A DNA stretch of 64,000 nucleotides, from the NCBI RefSeq assembly GCF_001184025.1, contig NZ_BBYG01000014.1, positions 372,001 to 436,000 of the forward strand. The letters are read 5' to 3'. Of this stretch, positions 51,408-60,306 are shown piece by piece. The notes beneath the pieces were generated by a model. It saw nothing but the letters and a program-made list of their open reading frames with translations, was not told the origin of the DNA and did no database searches. The first letter of the stretch is position 1; each line of letters begins with the position of its first letter. The position numbers and the translations under genes are program-made. The stretch comes from Streptomyces maremycinicus. GTDB lineage: Bacteria; Actinomycetota; Actinomycetes; Streptomycetales; Streptomycetaceae.

Positions 51408-53963
51408 TTAGCGGACGGTGATGGTCCCCGCGTACTCGGCCTCGGTGACCGAGCGGCCCACGTAGACCGGAACCCGGCCGGCCGGAGTCACCCACCGGTT
51501 CTCGGACTCGCCCCAGTAGGACACCGTGCGCCGGGTGACCGTGACCGCCACCTTGCGGCGCTCGCCCGGCTCGAGGGTCACCTTGGTGAAGCCGGCGAGC
51601 GTCCTGGCCGGGGTGTCGACCTCGGTGGGCAGATGCCCGATGTAGACCTGCACCACATCGGATCCGGTGCGTCGGCCCGTGTTGCGCACCTCGACGCCGA
51701 CTTCGGCCGCCTCGTCCCCTCGGCCGCGGCTGGTGACACGGACCTTGTCGTGCTGGAAGGAGGTGTAGGACAGGCCGTGGCCGAAGGGGAAGAGCGGCTC
51801 GGCGTGGTGCTTGTCGTACCACTTGTAGCCGACGTAGATGCCCTCGTCGTAGACCAGGGTGCCGTTCGCGGCGTCGTTCTTGCCGCCCGTGTACCGGGTG
51901 GGGCCCTGTTCCTCGGTCGCGGGGAAGGTCATCGGCAGGCGGCCGCCGGGTTCGGCGTCGCCGTAGAGGATGTTGGCGATGCTCGTACCGGTGGCGGAGC
52001 CCTGGTACCACGCCTGGAGAACCGCCTTCACCCGGCCGAGCCACGGCATGAGCATCGGGCCGGAAGTGTTGAGGACGACCACGGTACGGGGGTTGACCGC
52101 GGCGACGGCCTCGATCAGCTGGTTCTGGTCGCCGGGCAGCGCCAGGTCCTCGCGGTCGAGGCCCTCACCGCTGTAGTTGTTGACGAACACGATCGCCACG
52201 TCGGCCTTCGCGGCCGTGGCGACGGCGGCGGGGATCAGGGACTCGGGCTGCCAGCCGAGCACCAGACCGACACCGGCCCAGCCGACGTCCTTGGTGCTGT
52301 ACTCGACGGTGATGTCGACGGCCCTGCCGCCGGTCAGTTCGATCACCCCGCCGATCGGCCACTGGCGGGGGCCGATGAACGAGTCCCACCCGTATCGGGA
52401 TTCCTCGATGACGGTCCTGCCGTCGACGACGACCTTGACCGCGCCGGACAGCAGTACGGCGAGACGCACGAGACCGGTGGCGGGCGGGGTGAGCCGCCCG
52501 GTCCAGCGCGCCGACCACCGGGCGGGAAGGCCCTGGACCGGGGTGCCCCCGCGGAAGTCGACGGTCGAGGCGGTCGTCGTGGCCAGGGGGGTGCCGACGA
52601 GGTCCTCGCCCGCGAAGAACTCCGCGCGCAGCCCGGGCCGTCCGTCGGACGTGGTGAAGGCGTCGGCGGGCACGGTGGGCAGGGTGTCGTCGCCGAGGCT
52701 GCCCTGGGAGAACAGGACCCGGGACGCCCCGGCCTTGGCGGTGATCGCCTCGAGTGCCGTGGTGAAGTCCCCGGGGTCGACCCAGGAGGAGCCCTCCACA
52801 CCGGTGATGGTGTCCTTCCCGGCGGGTCCGATGACCGCGACGGTCCTCCGCTTCGCCAGCGGCAGCAGACCGCCCTGGTTCTTCAGCAGGACGGTTGCCT
52901 GCTCACCGGTGGTCCGGGCCAGGTCCTGGTGGGCGTCGTCGGTCACCACGGCCGCGGGCGTGGCCGGCAGCGGGTTGTCGTAGGCGCCGGAGGCGAACAG
53001 GGCGTACAGGATGCGGCGGGCCGCGTCCCGGGTGCGGTCCTTCGGGATGCGTCCGTCGGTGAAGGCGCTCTTGGGCATGTCGGGCATCAGGGCGGTGGAG
53101 TCGACGCCCGCGTTGACGGACTCCACCCGGTCCGCGTGCGGGTAGAAGTCGGTGCCGAGGTAGCCCTTGAAGCCGAGGTCGGTCTTGAGGGTGTCGATGA
53201 GGTGACTGTTCTGGCAGGCGAAGACGCCGTTGATCTTCGGGTAGGCGCCCATGACCGACAGGGCGCCGCCCTCGCGGACCGTGTGCTCGAAGGCCGGGTA
53301 GTACACCTCGCGCAGCGCGCGCTCGGAGACGACCACGTCGAGGGTCAGACGGCCCTCTTCCTGGTTGTAGACGGTGAAGTGCTTGATCTGCGCGATGGTG
53401 TCGTTCTTCTGGAAGCCCTTGGTGACGGCGGCGCCGATCAGTCCGCTGACGAGGGGGTCCTCGCTGTACGACTCGGCCTGGCGGCCGTAGCGGGCGTTGC
53501 GCAGGATGTCGAGGGTGGGGCCGAGCAGCACGTTCCAGCCCTTGGCCCGGGCCTCCTTGCCTATCGCGGTGCCGTACGCCTCCGCGAGCGCGGTGTCGAA
53601 GGTGGCGGCCAGGGCGTTGGGGGCGGGGAAGGCGGTCACGCCGGTGTCGCCGCGCAGCCCGTCGGAGGCGTCCACGCGGGTCATGGCCGGGATGCCGAGG
53701 TGTTCCAGCGGCTTCGAGTCCGGGATCTCGACCGCGGTGACCAGGGTGACCTGTTCCTCGAAGGTCATGGCGCCGAGCAGCGCCTCCGCACGGCGCGCGG
53801 GCGACTTGCGCCGGTCGCGCCAGGGCTGGTCGGCCGCGGTCGCGGCGAGCGGGGCCGCCGCGGCGGCGGTGGGGAGCCCGGCGGTCACGAGCGCCGCTCC
53901 GCCCACCGCGGCGACGGATACGGCGACGGCCTCTCGTCGGGTCATTCCTCTGGAACGGCTCAC
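51408..53963 (-). CDS. Exported GH3 beta-glucosidase with PA14 domain
   Basis: 851 aa. Twin-arginine signal (MTRREAVAV followed by a hydrophobic AALVTAGLPTAAAAA). Glycoside hydrolase family 3: TIM barrel with KHFTVYNQEEG, nucleophile region GYLGTDFYPH; a PA14 insertion (about 430-570, LRAEFFAGEDLVGTPL); (alpha/beta)6 sandwich with NNYSGEGLDREDLALPGDQ, PFGHGLSYT; C-terminal FnIII-like domain. GTG at 53963 follows AGGAGG 8 nt upstream. Last gene of the rhamnoside operon; removes beta-glucosyl residues outside the cell. Confidence 0.9.
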   Translation of the reverse strand: MSRSRGMTRREAVAVSVAAVGGAALVTAGLPTAAAAAPLAATAADQPWRDRRKSPARRAEALLGAMTFEEQVTLVTAVEIPDSKPLEHLGIPAMTRVDASDGLRGDTGVTAFPAPNALAATFDTALAEAYGTAIGKEARAKGWNVLLGPTLDILRNARYGRQAESYSEDPLVSGLIGAAVTKGFQKNDTIAQIKHFTVYNQEEGRLTLDVVVSERALREVYYPAFEHTVREGGALSVMGAYPKINGVFACQNSHLIDTLKTDLGFKGYLGTDFYPHADRVESVNAGVDSTALMPDMPKSAFTDGRIPKDRTRDAARRILYALFASGAYDNPLPATPAAVVTDDAHQDLARTTGEQATVLLKNQGGLLPLAKRRTVAVIGPAGKDTITGVEGSSWVDPGDFTTALEAITAKAGASRVLFSQGSLGDDTLPTVPADAFTTSDGRPGLRAEFFAGEDLVGTPLATTTASTVDFRGGTPVQGLPARWSARWTGRLTPPATGLVRLAVLLSGAVKVVVDGRTVIEESRYGWDSFIGPRQWPIGGVIELTGGRAVDITVEYSTKDVGWAGVGLVLGWQPESLIPAAVATAAKADVAIVFVNNYSGEGLDREDLALPGDQNQLIEAVAAVNPRTVVVLNTSGPMLMPWLGRVKAVLQAWYQGSATGTSIANILYGDAEPGGRLPMTFPATEEQGPTRYTGGKNDAANGTLVYDEGIYVGYKWYDKHHAEPLFPFGHGLSYTSFQHDKVRVTSRGRGDEAAEVGVEVRNTGRRTGSDVVQVYIGHLPTEVDTPARTLAGFTKVTLEPGERRKVAVTVTRRTVSYWGESENRWVTPAGRVPVYVGRSVTEAEYAGTITVR

Positions 53964-54051
53964 GTCACATCCTCCTTGATGCTTGCTGATCACGAGGTGA
54001 TGCGCGACGACCGCCGGACCTGCGGGCGGCCGGTCGGGACATTGCTGCCGG

Positions 54052-54191
54052 GGGGCGGCGCGGGGACGGGGTCAGGCGCGTCCCCGCGCCGCCCCGGCTT
54101 CCCTCCTCCGCCGAGGAACGCCCTCGGGCGTCGGTCGGCGGAGGAAAGCTCGCGGGGCGTGAGGACCGGCCGGGCTCGCCTGCCCGGCCGG
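54052..54191 (-). terminator. Three strong hairpins between GH78 and GH3 genes
   Basis: From the GH78 stop downstream on the minus strand: stem 54166-54175/54182-54191 (10 bp, 6-nt loop), stem 54104-54114/54135-54145 (11 bp, containing an inner 6-bp hairpin), and stem 54052-54068/54079-54095 (17 bp perfect, 10-nt loop). None has a U-tract. They likely attenuate or process the message so GH3 is expressed at a different level from the upstream genes. Confidence 0.7.
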
Positions 54192-54200
54192 GGAGGGCCG

Positions 54201-56798
54201 CTAGGCGGCGGTGCGGTCGAGATCGCCCGTGTCGAGGTGATGTGCGCCGGGGCCGACGGTGAGGGGGGCGCGACCCGGCAGTTCGAGGACTCCCCGACAT
54301 CCGCTGGGAACGGTGACCCGCACGCTCAGGCCGGTCGCCGTCTGTTCCCAGGACACGGCGGCGGTGCCGTAGGGGGTCTCGTGGGTGGCCTCGGCCCAGG
54401 TGATGCCGCCGCCGGGGCGCGGGCGGAAGCGGATGGTGCGGTACCCGGGCTCGGCCGGTTCCAGGCCGGCGACGACCCGGTGCATCCAGTCGGCCACGGC
54501 GCCCAGGGCGTAGTGGTTGAAGGAGGTCATGCCGCCGGGATTGAGGGTGCCGTCGGGGCGCAGGCTGTCCCAGCGTTCCCAGATGGTCGTCGCGCCCATG
54601 GTGACCGGGTAGAGCCAGGACGGGCATTCCGTCTGGGTGAGCAGCCGGTAGGCGACGTCGACGTGGCCGGTGGCGGTGAGCGCGTCGCAGATCAGCGGGG
54701 TGCCGACGAAGCCCGTGGCGATCCGCGCGTCGTCCGCCAGGACCAGCTCGGCGAGCCGGTCGCCGGCGATCTGGCGCTGCCGGTCGTCGGCGAGCAGGTC
54801 GAAGGCGAGGGCGAGGGAGTACGCGGTCGGCGCGTCGCTGGTCATCCGTCCGTCGGGCCGTACGTACCGGGCCCGGAAGGCCTCGGCGACCTCGTCCGCC
54901 AGCCGTCCGTACTCGGCGGCGGTCTCCGTGTCGCCCAGTTCACGGGCGGCCCACTGCACATGTCGGGCGGACCAGGCGAAGTAGGCGGTGGCGACGAGGT
55001 ACCGGTCGGTGCGGGCGGCGGCGGGGTCCTCGGGGGGCGCGATGGGGTCCAGCCAGTCCCCGAGCTGGTCGCCGCTGTCCCACAGCCGGCTCTCCCCGGC
55101 CAGCCGGGCCATCAGGTCCACCCAGGCGCGCCCCATGGGGAAGTGACGGCGCAGCAGTCCGAGGTCGCCGAAGCGCCGGTACAGCACCCACGGGGTGAGG
55201 GTGGCGACGTCGCCCCAGGCCGCGCCGGGCTTGATCGGGGTCCAGGCCGGTCCGCCGGGGATGACCGGCACGTACCAGGGGACGGTGCCGTCGGGGAGTT
55301 GTTCGACGGCGACGTCGCTGAGCCAGGAGTCGAGCATGCCGGCGCAGTCGTAGAGGAAGCTCGCGGTGGGGGCGAACACCTGGATGTCGCCGGTCCAGCC
55401 GAGGCGTTCGTCGCGCTGGGGGCAGTCGGTGGGGATGTCGACGAAGTTGCCGCGCATGCTCCACACGACGTTGTCGTGCAGCCGGTTGATCATCGGGTCG
55501 CTGCACTCGAACCAGCCGGTGCGGCGCATGTCGGTGTGGTGGACGCGGGCCACGACGGCTCCCTCGGCGAGTTCGCCGGGCCAGCCGGTGATCTCGGCGT
55601 GCCGGAAGCCGTGCACGGTGAAGCGGGGTTCCCAGGTCTGCCGTCCGCTGCCGTCGAGGACGTAGGTGTCGACGGAGACGGCCTCGCGCAGGGGCCGGGT
55701 GGCGAGTTCGCCGTCCTGGAGGATCTCGGCGTGGCGCAGGGTGACGGTGGTGCAGGCGGGGCCGTCGACGGTGATGCGCAACCGGCCGACGAGGTTCTGA
55801 CCGAAGTCGAGGAGGTGGCGGCCGTCGGCCGTGGTCGTGCGGGAGACCGGGAGGATCTCTTCGGTGCAGCGGACGGGCGCTCCGCCGGGCGCGATCAGGG
55901 TGCGCGGGTCCCGGACGGCGGTGGCCACCGGGCTCCAGGCGGCGTTCGGTCCGGTGGGCCGCGGGGTGGACCAGGAGGGGTGGTGGAGCCGGGCGTCGAA
56001 GGTCTCGCCTTCGTACAGTCCGGTGAACAGGATCGGGCTCTCGGCGGCCTGCCAGGTGGGGTCGGTGGCGATGACCGTCGTGGTGCCGTCGGTGTGGTGG
56101 ACCTCGAGCTGGGCGATGAGGGACTGATCGGTGCCGTAGAGGTTCCGGTAGCCGCCGTCGAAGCCGATGCGGCCGCGGTACCAGCCGTCGGCGAGCCAGG
56201 CGCCGATGGCGTTGGGGCCTTCGGCGAGGTGGCCGGTGACGTCGTAGGTGTAGTAGCGCAGGCGTTCGCCGTACACCGTCCAGCCGGGAGAGAGGGTGTC
56301 GTCGCCGACGCGCCGGCCGTTGATCTCGGCCTCGTACAGACCGTGCGCCGTGACGTAGAGGCGGGCCTGGGCCACGGGAGAGGCGAGGGTGAACTCCCTG
56401 CGGACCCGGGCCGGCCGACGGTCGCCGTCCGGGTCCTGGTGCCAGGCCGGACCGACGGGGACGGCCCGCCAGTCCTGTGCGTGCAGCAGTCCGGCCTCGA
56501 CGGTGCTCGCCTCGCTCCACGAGGACGGTTCGGTCGCCCCGTCGGTCCACACCCGCACGCGCACCGAGACCCGTTCGCGGGAGTGCAGCGGCCGGTCGGG
56601 CCACGGCAGGAGGACTTGGTCGCCGCCCGGTGTCCGTCCGGTGCGGTGGAGGACACCGGCGCGGTCGAGCTCGAGTTCGTAGGCCTCCTGGGAGGCGGCG
56701 GAACCGGGGACGCGCCAGGACAGGCGGGGCTCGGCGACGCCGATACCGAGGCCGTCGCGCAGGTGTTCGAACGTGACCGGGGCAGGCTGAAGGGGCAC
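54201..56798 (-). CDS. GH78 alpha-L-rhamnosidase
   Basis: 865 aa, intracellular (no signal peptide). Beta-sandwich domains N-terminal (TFEHLRDGLGIGVAEPRLSW; YTYDVTGHLAEGPNAIGAWL), then the (alpha/alpha)6 barrel with the catalytic region DCPQRDERLGWTGD (general acid Glu) and GATTIWERWD (general base Glu). Family GH78 releases L-rhamnose from glycosides. GTG at 56798 has AAGGAAGG upstream; a longer extension runs back into the permease gene. Sits directly behind the two ABC permeases. Confidence 0.92.
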   Translation of the reverse strand: MPLQPAPVTFEHLRDGLGIGVAEPRLSWRVPGSAASQEAYELELDRAGVLHRTGRTPGGDQVLLPWPDRPLHSRERVSVRVRVWTDGATEPSSWSEASTVEAGLLHAQDWRAVPVGPAWHQDPDGDRRPARVRREFTLASPVAQARLYVTAHGLYEAEINGRRVGDDTLSPGWTVYGERLRYYTYDVTGHLAEGPNAIGAWLADGWYRGRIGFDGGYRNLYGTDQSLIAQLEVHHTDGTTTVIATDPTWQAAESPILFTGLYEGETFDARLHHPSWSTPRPTGPNAAWSPVATAVRDPRTLIAPGGAPVRCTEEILPVSRTTTADGRHLLDFGQNLVGRLRITVDGPACTTVTLRHAEILQDGELATRPLREAVSVDTYVLDGSGRQTWEPRFTVHGFRHAEITGWPGELAEGAVVARVHHTDMRRTGWFECSDPMINRLHDNVVWSMRGNFVDIPTDCPQRDERLGWTGDIQVFAPTASFLYDCAGMLDSWLSDVAVEQLPDGTVPWYVPVIPGGPAWTPIKPGAAWGDVATLTPWVLYRRFGDLGLLRRHFPMGRAWVDLMARLAGESRLWDSGDQLGDWLDPIAPPEDPAAARTDRYLVATAYFAWSARHVQWAARELGDTETAAEYGRLADEVAEAFRARYVRPDGRMTSDAPTAYSLALAFDLLADDRQRQIAGDRLAELVLADDARIATGFVGTPLICDALTATGHVDVAYRLLTQTECPSWLYPVTMGATTIWERWDSLRPDGTLNPGGMTSFNHYALGAVADWMHRVVAGLEPAEPGYRTIRFRPRPGGGITWAEATHETPYGTAAVSWEQTATGLSVRVTVPSGCRGVLELPGRAPLTVGPGAHHLDTGDLDRTAA

Positions 56799-56866
56799 GG
56801 CTGGGGGAACCTTCCTTGTGGAGCAGGGCGGACTGCGGCCGGCCGGATCGCGGCCGGTGAGGGGTG

Positions 56867-57781
56867 TCAGCCCTTGACGGCGCCGGAGGTCAGACCCTTC
56901 ATCACCTTCTGGTTGAGGAAGAGGTAGATCACGAGGGTGCCGAAGACGTTGATGCAGATGGCCGCGAACAGCGGGCCGTACTGGGTGGCGCCGAAGTCGC
57001 CGGTGAAGTTGAGCAGGCCGACCTGGATGGTGCGCAGGTCCTGGTCGTTGGTGAAGGTCAGCGCGATGAGCAGGTCGTTCCAGATGAAGAAGAACTGCAC
57101 CAGGCCGACGGTGAGGAGGGCGTTGCGGACCATGGGGACGCTGATGGTCCAGAAGGCGCGCAGGATGCCGGCGCCGTCGATGGTGGCCGCCTCGAACAGC
57201 TCGCGGGGCACGGTCTTGTAGTAGGTGGCCATCATGAACACCGTCAGCGGCAGGCCGGTGCCGGTGTAGGTGAGGATCAGCGGCCACAGGGTGCCGGACA
57301 GCCCGGTCTGGAAGTACACGGTGAACAGCGGCAGAAGGATCATCTGCGGCGGGATCATCATGCCCGCGAGGAAGATCAACAGGGTGAGGCTGCGTCCCTT
57401 CCACACCATCACCTGGAGGGCGAAACCGGCGGCGGTGCCCAGCAGCAGGATCAGCGCGAGGGCGGGCAGCACGGCGAGGACGCTGTTCTGGATGTACAGA
57501 CCGATGTTGCCGGTGGTCCAAGCCTCGGTGTAGTTGCCCCATTCCCAGGTGGTGGGCAGGCTCCAGGTCGAGTTGTCGAGGTAGTCGTTGTTGGACTTCA
57601 GCGAGGTCAGGAACATCCACACCAGCGGATAGATCTCGACGACGAGCAGCAGGGCGACGACGGTCTTCACCCAGGCGCGGCCGGGACGGCGGCGGCGGGG
57701 CCGTCGGCCGGTGTCCGCGGAGGGTGCCCGTCCGCCGCCGCTGGAGGAACCGGAGGTCTTCATGGTTGTGTCGATGGCCAT
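56867..57781 (-). CDS. Sugar ABC transporter permease (MalG type)
   Basis: 304 aa with six membrane segments. The EAA loop reads RELFEAATIDGAGILRAFW, contacting the ATPase. N-terminus is polar Gly/Pro/Arg-rich. Overlap with the previous permease is 4 bp short of contact (5-bp gap), so they are coupled. No ATPase gene is present; Streptomyces sugar importers usually share the MsiK ATPase encoded elsewhere. Confidence 0.92.
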   Translation of the reverse strand: MAIDTTMKTSGSSSGGGRAPSADTGRRPRRRRPGRAWVKTVVALLLVVEIYPLVWMFLTSLKSNNDYLDNSTWSLPTTWEWGNYTEAWTTGNIGLYIQNSVLAVLPALALILLLGTAAGFALQVMVWKGRSLTLLIFLAGMMIPPQMILLPLFTVYFQTGLSGTLWPLILTYTGTGLPLTVFMMATYYKTVPRELFEAATIDGAGILRAFWTISVPMVRNALLTVGLVQFFFIWNDLLIALTFTNDQDLRTIQVGLLNFTGDFGATQYGPLFAAICINVFGTLVIYLFLNQKVMKGLTSGAVKG

Positions 57782-57785
57782 GGGT

Positions 57786-58670
57786 TCAGCCCTCCGTGAG
57801 GTCGCGCCGCGAGACGCGGAAGACGACCAGGGTCACCATCAGACACACGACGGTCAGGAGCAGCGCGATCGTGCTTCCGTAGCCGTAGTCGCTGTAGGTG
57901 AACGACGTCTGGAACATGTACAGGGTCAGCGGGGTGGTGGCGTTGCCGGGCCCGCCATTGGTCAGGGCGACGATGGAGTCGAACACCTTGAGCGTGCCGT
58001 TGATGCTGAAGATGAGGGACGACATCAGTACCGGGAACGACATCGGCAGGACGATGTGGCGGATGAGCCGCAGACCGGAGGCGCCGTCCAGCCGGGCGGA
58101 CTCCAGCACTTCCTCGGGGATGTCGACCAGGCCGGCGAAGAGCAGCACGGCGTAGAAGCCCATGGAGCGCCAGATGTCCATGATGATCAGGACCCAGAAG
58201 GCGTGTCCGGCGCTGCCGAAGAAGTCGACCGAGTCCAGGCCGACGGCGTTCAGCAGGGAGTTGACCGGTCCGGTCTGCGGGGCGACCTGGAAGAACTTCT
58301 GGAAGAGCAGGCCGACCGCCACGGTGGGCAGGACGACCGGGAAGAACACCAGCGTGCGGACCAGCGCCGACGCTTTCTTGAGGAAGAAGACGTAGAGCAG
58401 GGCCAGCAGGTAGCCCGCGACGACCTGGCCGACCGTCACGACGACCGCGTACTTGACGGTGAACCACAGGGCGTCCCGTACCGCCGGATCGGTGAACAGG
58501 TGCTGGAAGTTCTCCAGGCCGTTGCCGGTGAAGCCCTCGATGGTGTTGCCCTTGGTGAACGAGTACCCCAGTGACCACAGCATCGGGACGAGCATGATCA
58601 GGGAGTAGACCAGCAGGGCGGGGCCCAGCAGGATCAGGACCGCTTTGCGGTCACCAAGTACGCGATGCAT
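57786..58670 (-). CDS. Sugar ABC transporter permease (MalF type)
   Basis: 294 aa with six membrane segments; EAA loop EEVLESARLDGASGLRLIR. Pairs with the MalG-type permease that follows 4 bp later and with the binding protein upstream. ATG at 58670. Confidence 0.92.
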   Translation of the reverse strand: MHRVLGDRKAVLILLGPALLVYSLIMLVPMLWSLGYSFTKGNTIEGFTGNGLENFQHLFTDPAVRDALWFTVKYAVVVTVGQVVAGYLLALLYVFFLKKASALVRTLVFFPVVLPTVAVGLLFQKFFQVAPQTGPVNSLLNAVGLDSVDFFGSAGHAFWVLIIMDIWRSMGFYAVLLFAGLVDIPEEVLESARLDGASGLRLIRHIVLPMSFPVLMSSLIFSINGTLKVFDSIVALTNGGPGNATTPLTLYMFQTSFTYSDYGYGSTIALLLTVVCLMVTLVVFRVSRRDLTEG

Positions 58671-58747
58671 GGATGAAGTCCGGTTTCTCGAATGTGCCGA
58701 CTGGGATGCGGTGGCTGCTCAGGCGGCCGCCCGAGCAGCGAGCCGCG

Positions 58748-60064
58748 TCAGTTGCCGGACAGTGCGTCCTGGACGATCTGCATGAACTTCTCCGGGCTGA
58801 TGCTGCCGCTGACCAGGCCGGCCGCGTTGGTCTGGCTCACGGTGGTGGCCTTCGTGCTGAAGAGGGCCTCGAACCACAGCACGTTCTGCTGGGAGGAGGT
58901 GATGGTGTCGCGCACCTGGGTGGTGACCTGGTTGGCGTCCTCGACCTCGGTGTTGACCTTGAATCCGGAGATCGAGCCCTGGTCCTTCAGCGCGGTGCTG
59001 CCGTAGTTCTCGGCGATGCAGGAGACCCAGTCACCGGTCTTCTTGTCGAAGCTGCCGGCGCCGAGGGTGATGCCGAGGCCGACGTTGGACGGGTACTGGT
59101 CGATCGAGCCCTTGCCGCCGGTCACCGCGGGGAAGGGCATGAAGCCGACATTGTCGGCGCCGATCGTGTTCTGCTTCTCGTCGGCGATGTTCGCCAGCGC
59201 CCAGCTGCCCATGTAGAGCATGGCGGCCTTGCCGGACAGGAACTGGTTCATCGAGGTGTCGTAGTCGATGGAGCCGACGCCCTTGCCGAAGTAGCCCTTC
59301 TTCCCGAGGTCCGCGACCGCTCGGGCCGCCTTCACGTACGCGGGATCGGTCAGCTTGGCCTTGCCGTCGGCGACGGCCTGGAGCGCGTCCGGGCCGAGGC
59401 TGCGGTAGAGGTACCCGCTGATCAGCCGGGTCAGCGGCCAGCCCTGCTGGCCGGAGGCGGAGAACGGCTGGACGCCCTTGGCCTCGAGCTCGGCCGCGGC
59501 GGCCACGAGTTCGGTCCAGGTGCCCGGGACGGCGATGCCGTTGTCGCCGAAGACCTTCTTGTTGTAGAAGATGCCCTCGATGTTGTACTCGTACGGCAGG
59601 ACCTCGACCTTGCCGCCGTACAGCGCCTTGATCGTGGACACGGCGGCGGGTTCCAGCTGGTCGAAGACGCCGAGATCGGTCAGCTTCTTCTCCAGGTCGG
59701 CGACCTTGCCCGAGGTGTAGAGCTGCTGCGTGAGCGCCGGGGCGTTGCCCGCGGCGAACTGCACGGGCAGGGCGTTCTGGCCGGCCAGCAGCTGAAGCTT
59801 CTGGTCCAGGCTCGCCTGCGGAACGGTCTCCACCTTGAGCGGCTGGGCGTCGTTCGCGGCCTTGCACGCACCCTTGGAGAGGGTGGTCAGGGCGGTCTTG
59901 ACGGTGGTGTTCTCGGTGACACTCAGGTAGCTGAAGTCCTTGGCCGAGGAGGCCGAGCCGCCTCCCGTCCCTCCACAGGCGGAGACGAGGACGACCATCG
60001 CGGCAGCGCTCGCGGTCAGCCCGGCGAGGCGGGTCCTTCTGGCGGCGGACGAGTCGGTGATCAC
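58748..60064 (-). CDS. Sugar ABC transporter solute-binding lipoprotein
   Basis: 438 aa. Lipoprotein signal with lipobox VVLVSACGG; mature protein is an extracellular solute-binding family 1 protein (VLPYEYNIEGIFYNKKVFGD, MLYMGSWALANIADEKQ). Presumed ligand is a rhamnosyl oligosaccharide or rhamnose-containing glycoside, by linkage to GH78 and GH3. GTG at 60064 preferred because AGGGAG lies 7 nt upstream; the ATG at 60082 sits in front of that site. First gene of the operon. Confidence 0.9.
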   Translation of the reverse strand: MITDSSAARRTRLAGLTASAAAMVVLVSACGGTGGGSASSAKDFSYLSVTENTTVKTALTTLSKGACKAANDAQPLKVETVPQASLDQKLQLLAGQNALPVQFAAGNAPALTQQLYTSGKVADLEKKLTDLGVFDQLEPAAVSTIKALYGGKVEVLPYEYNIEGIFYNKKVFGDNGIAVPGTWTELVAAAAELEAKGVQPFSASGQQGWPLTRLISGYLYRSLGPDALQAVADGKAKLTDPAYVKAARAVADLGKKGYFGKGVGSIDYDTSMNQFLSGKAAMLYMGSWALANIADEKQNTIGADNVGFMPFPAVTGGKGSIDQYPSNVGLGITLGAGSFDKKTGDWVSCIAENYGSTALKDQGSISGFKVNTEVEDANQVTTQVRDTITSSQQNVLWFEALFSTKATTVSQTNAAGLVSGSISPEKFMQIVQDALSGN

Positions 60065-60139
60065 GGCATGGCTCCCTGTCATCGTTGAACAAAGGCGTAC
60101 GGCGAATGCCTGCGGAGGGGTCGGAGGCGGCGGAGAGGT

Positions 60140-60158
60140 TTTGTATAACGTTCTCTAA
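60140..60158. promoter_or_regulatory. LacI-type operator overlapping operon promoter
   Basis: TTTGTATAACGTTCTCTAA has the central AACGTT (60147-60152) seen in LacI-family operators, with partial symmetry around the CG step. On the minus strand the same bases include TTATAC, a plausible -10 for the binding-protein operon, so bound repressor would block transcription. It lies between that operon and the divergent lacI gene. Confidence 0.6.
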
Positions 60159-60306
60159 GCCGAAGTGCGCACCACAGTGCACGCAGCTTCGAGCCGCGTC
60201 AAGACATGGGGACGTAACGCCGACGAAAAGCCGACGGCATCTAGCCATCAAGGGCTCTATCGTGTAGACCGTTGTATCCGATGGAGAGGTTCAGGGGGCA
60301 AGACGC

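Noticed and set aside
51189..56927. A 1912-codon open frame on the plus strand opposite GH3 and GH78
   Set aside because: Very low-complexity, Gly/Val/Asp-rich and antisense to two clear enzymes with catalytic motifs; a shadow frame.
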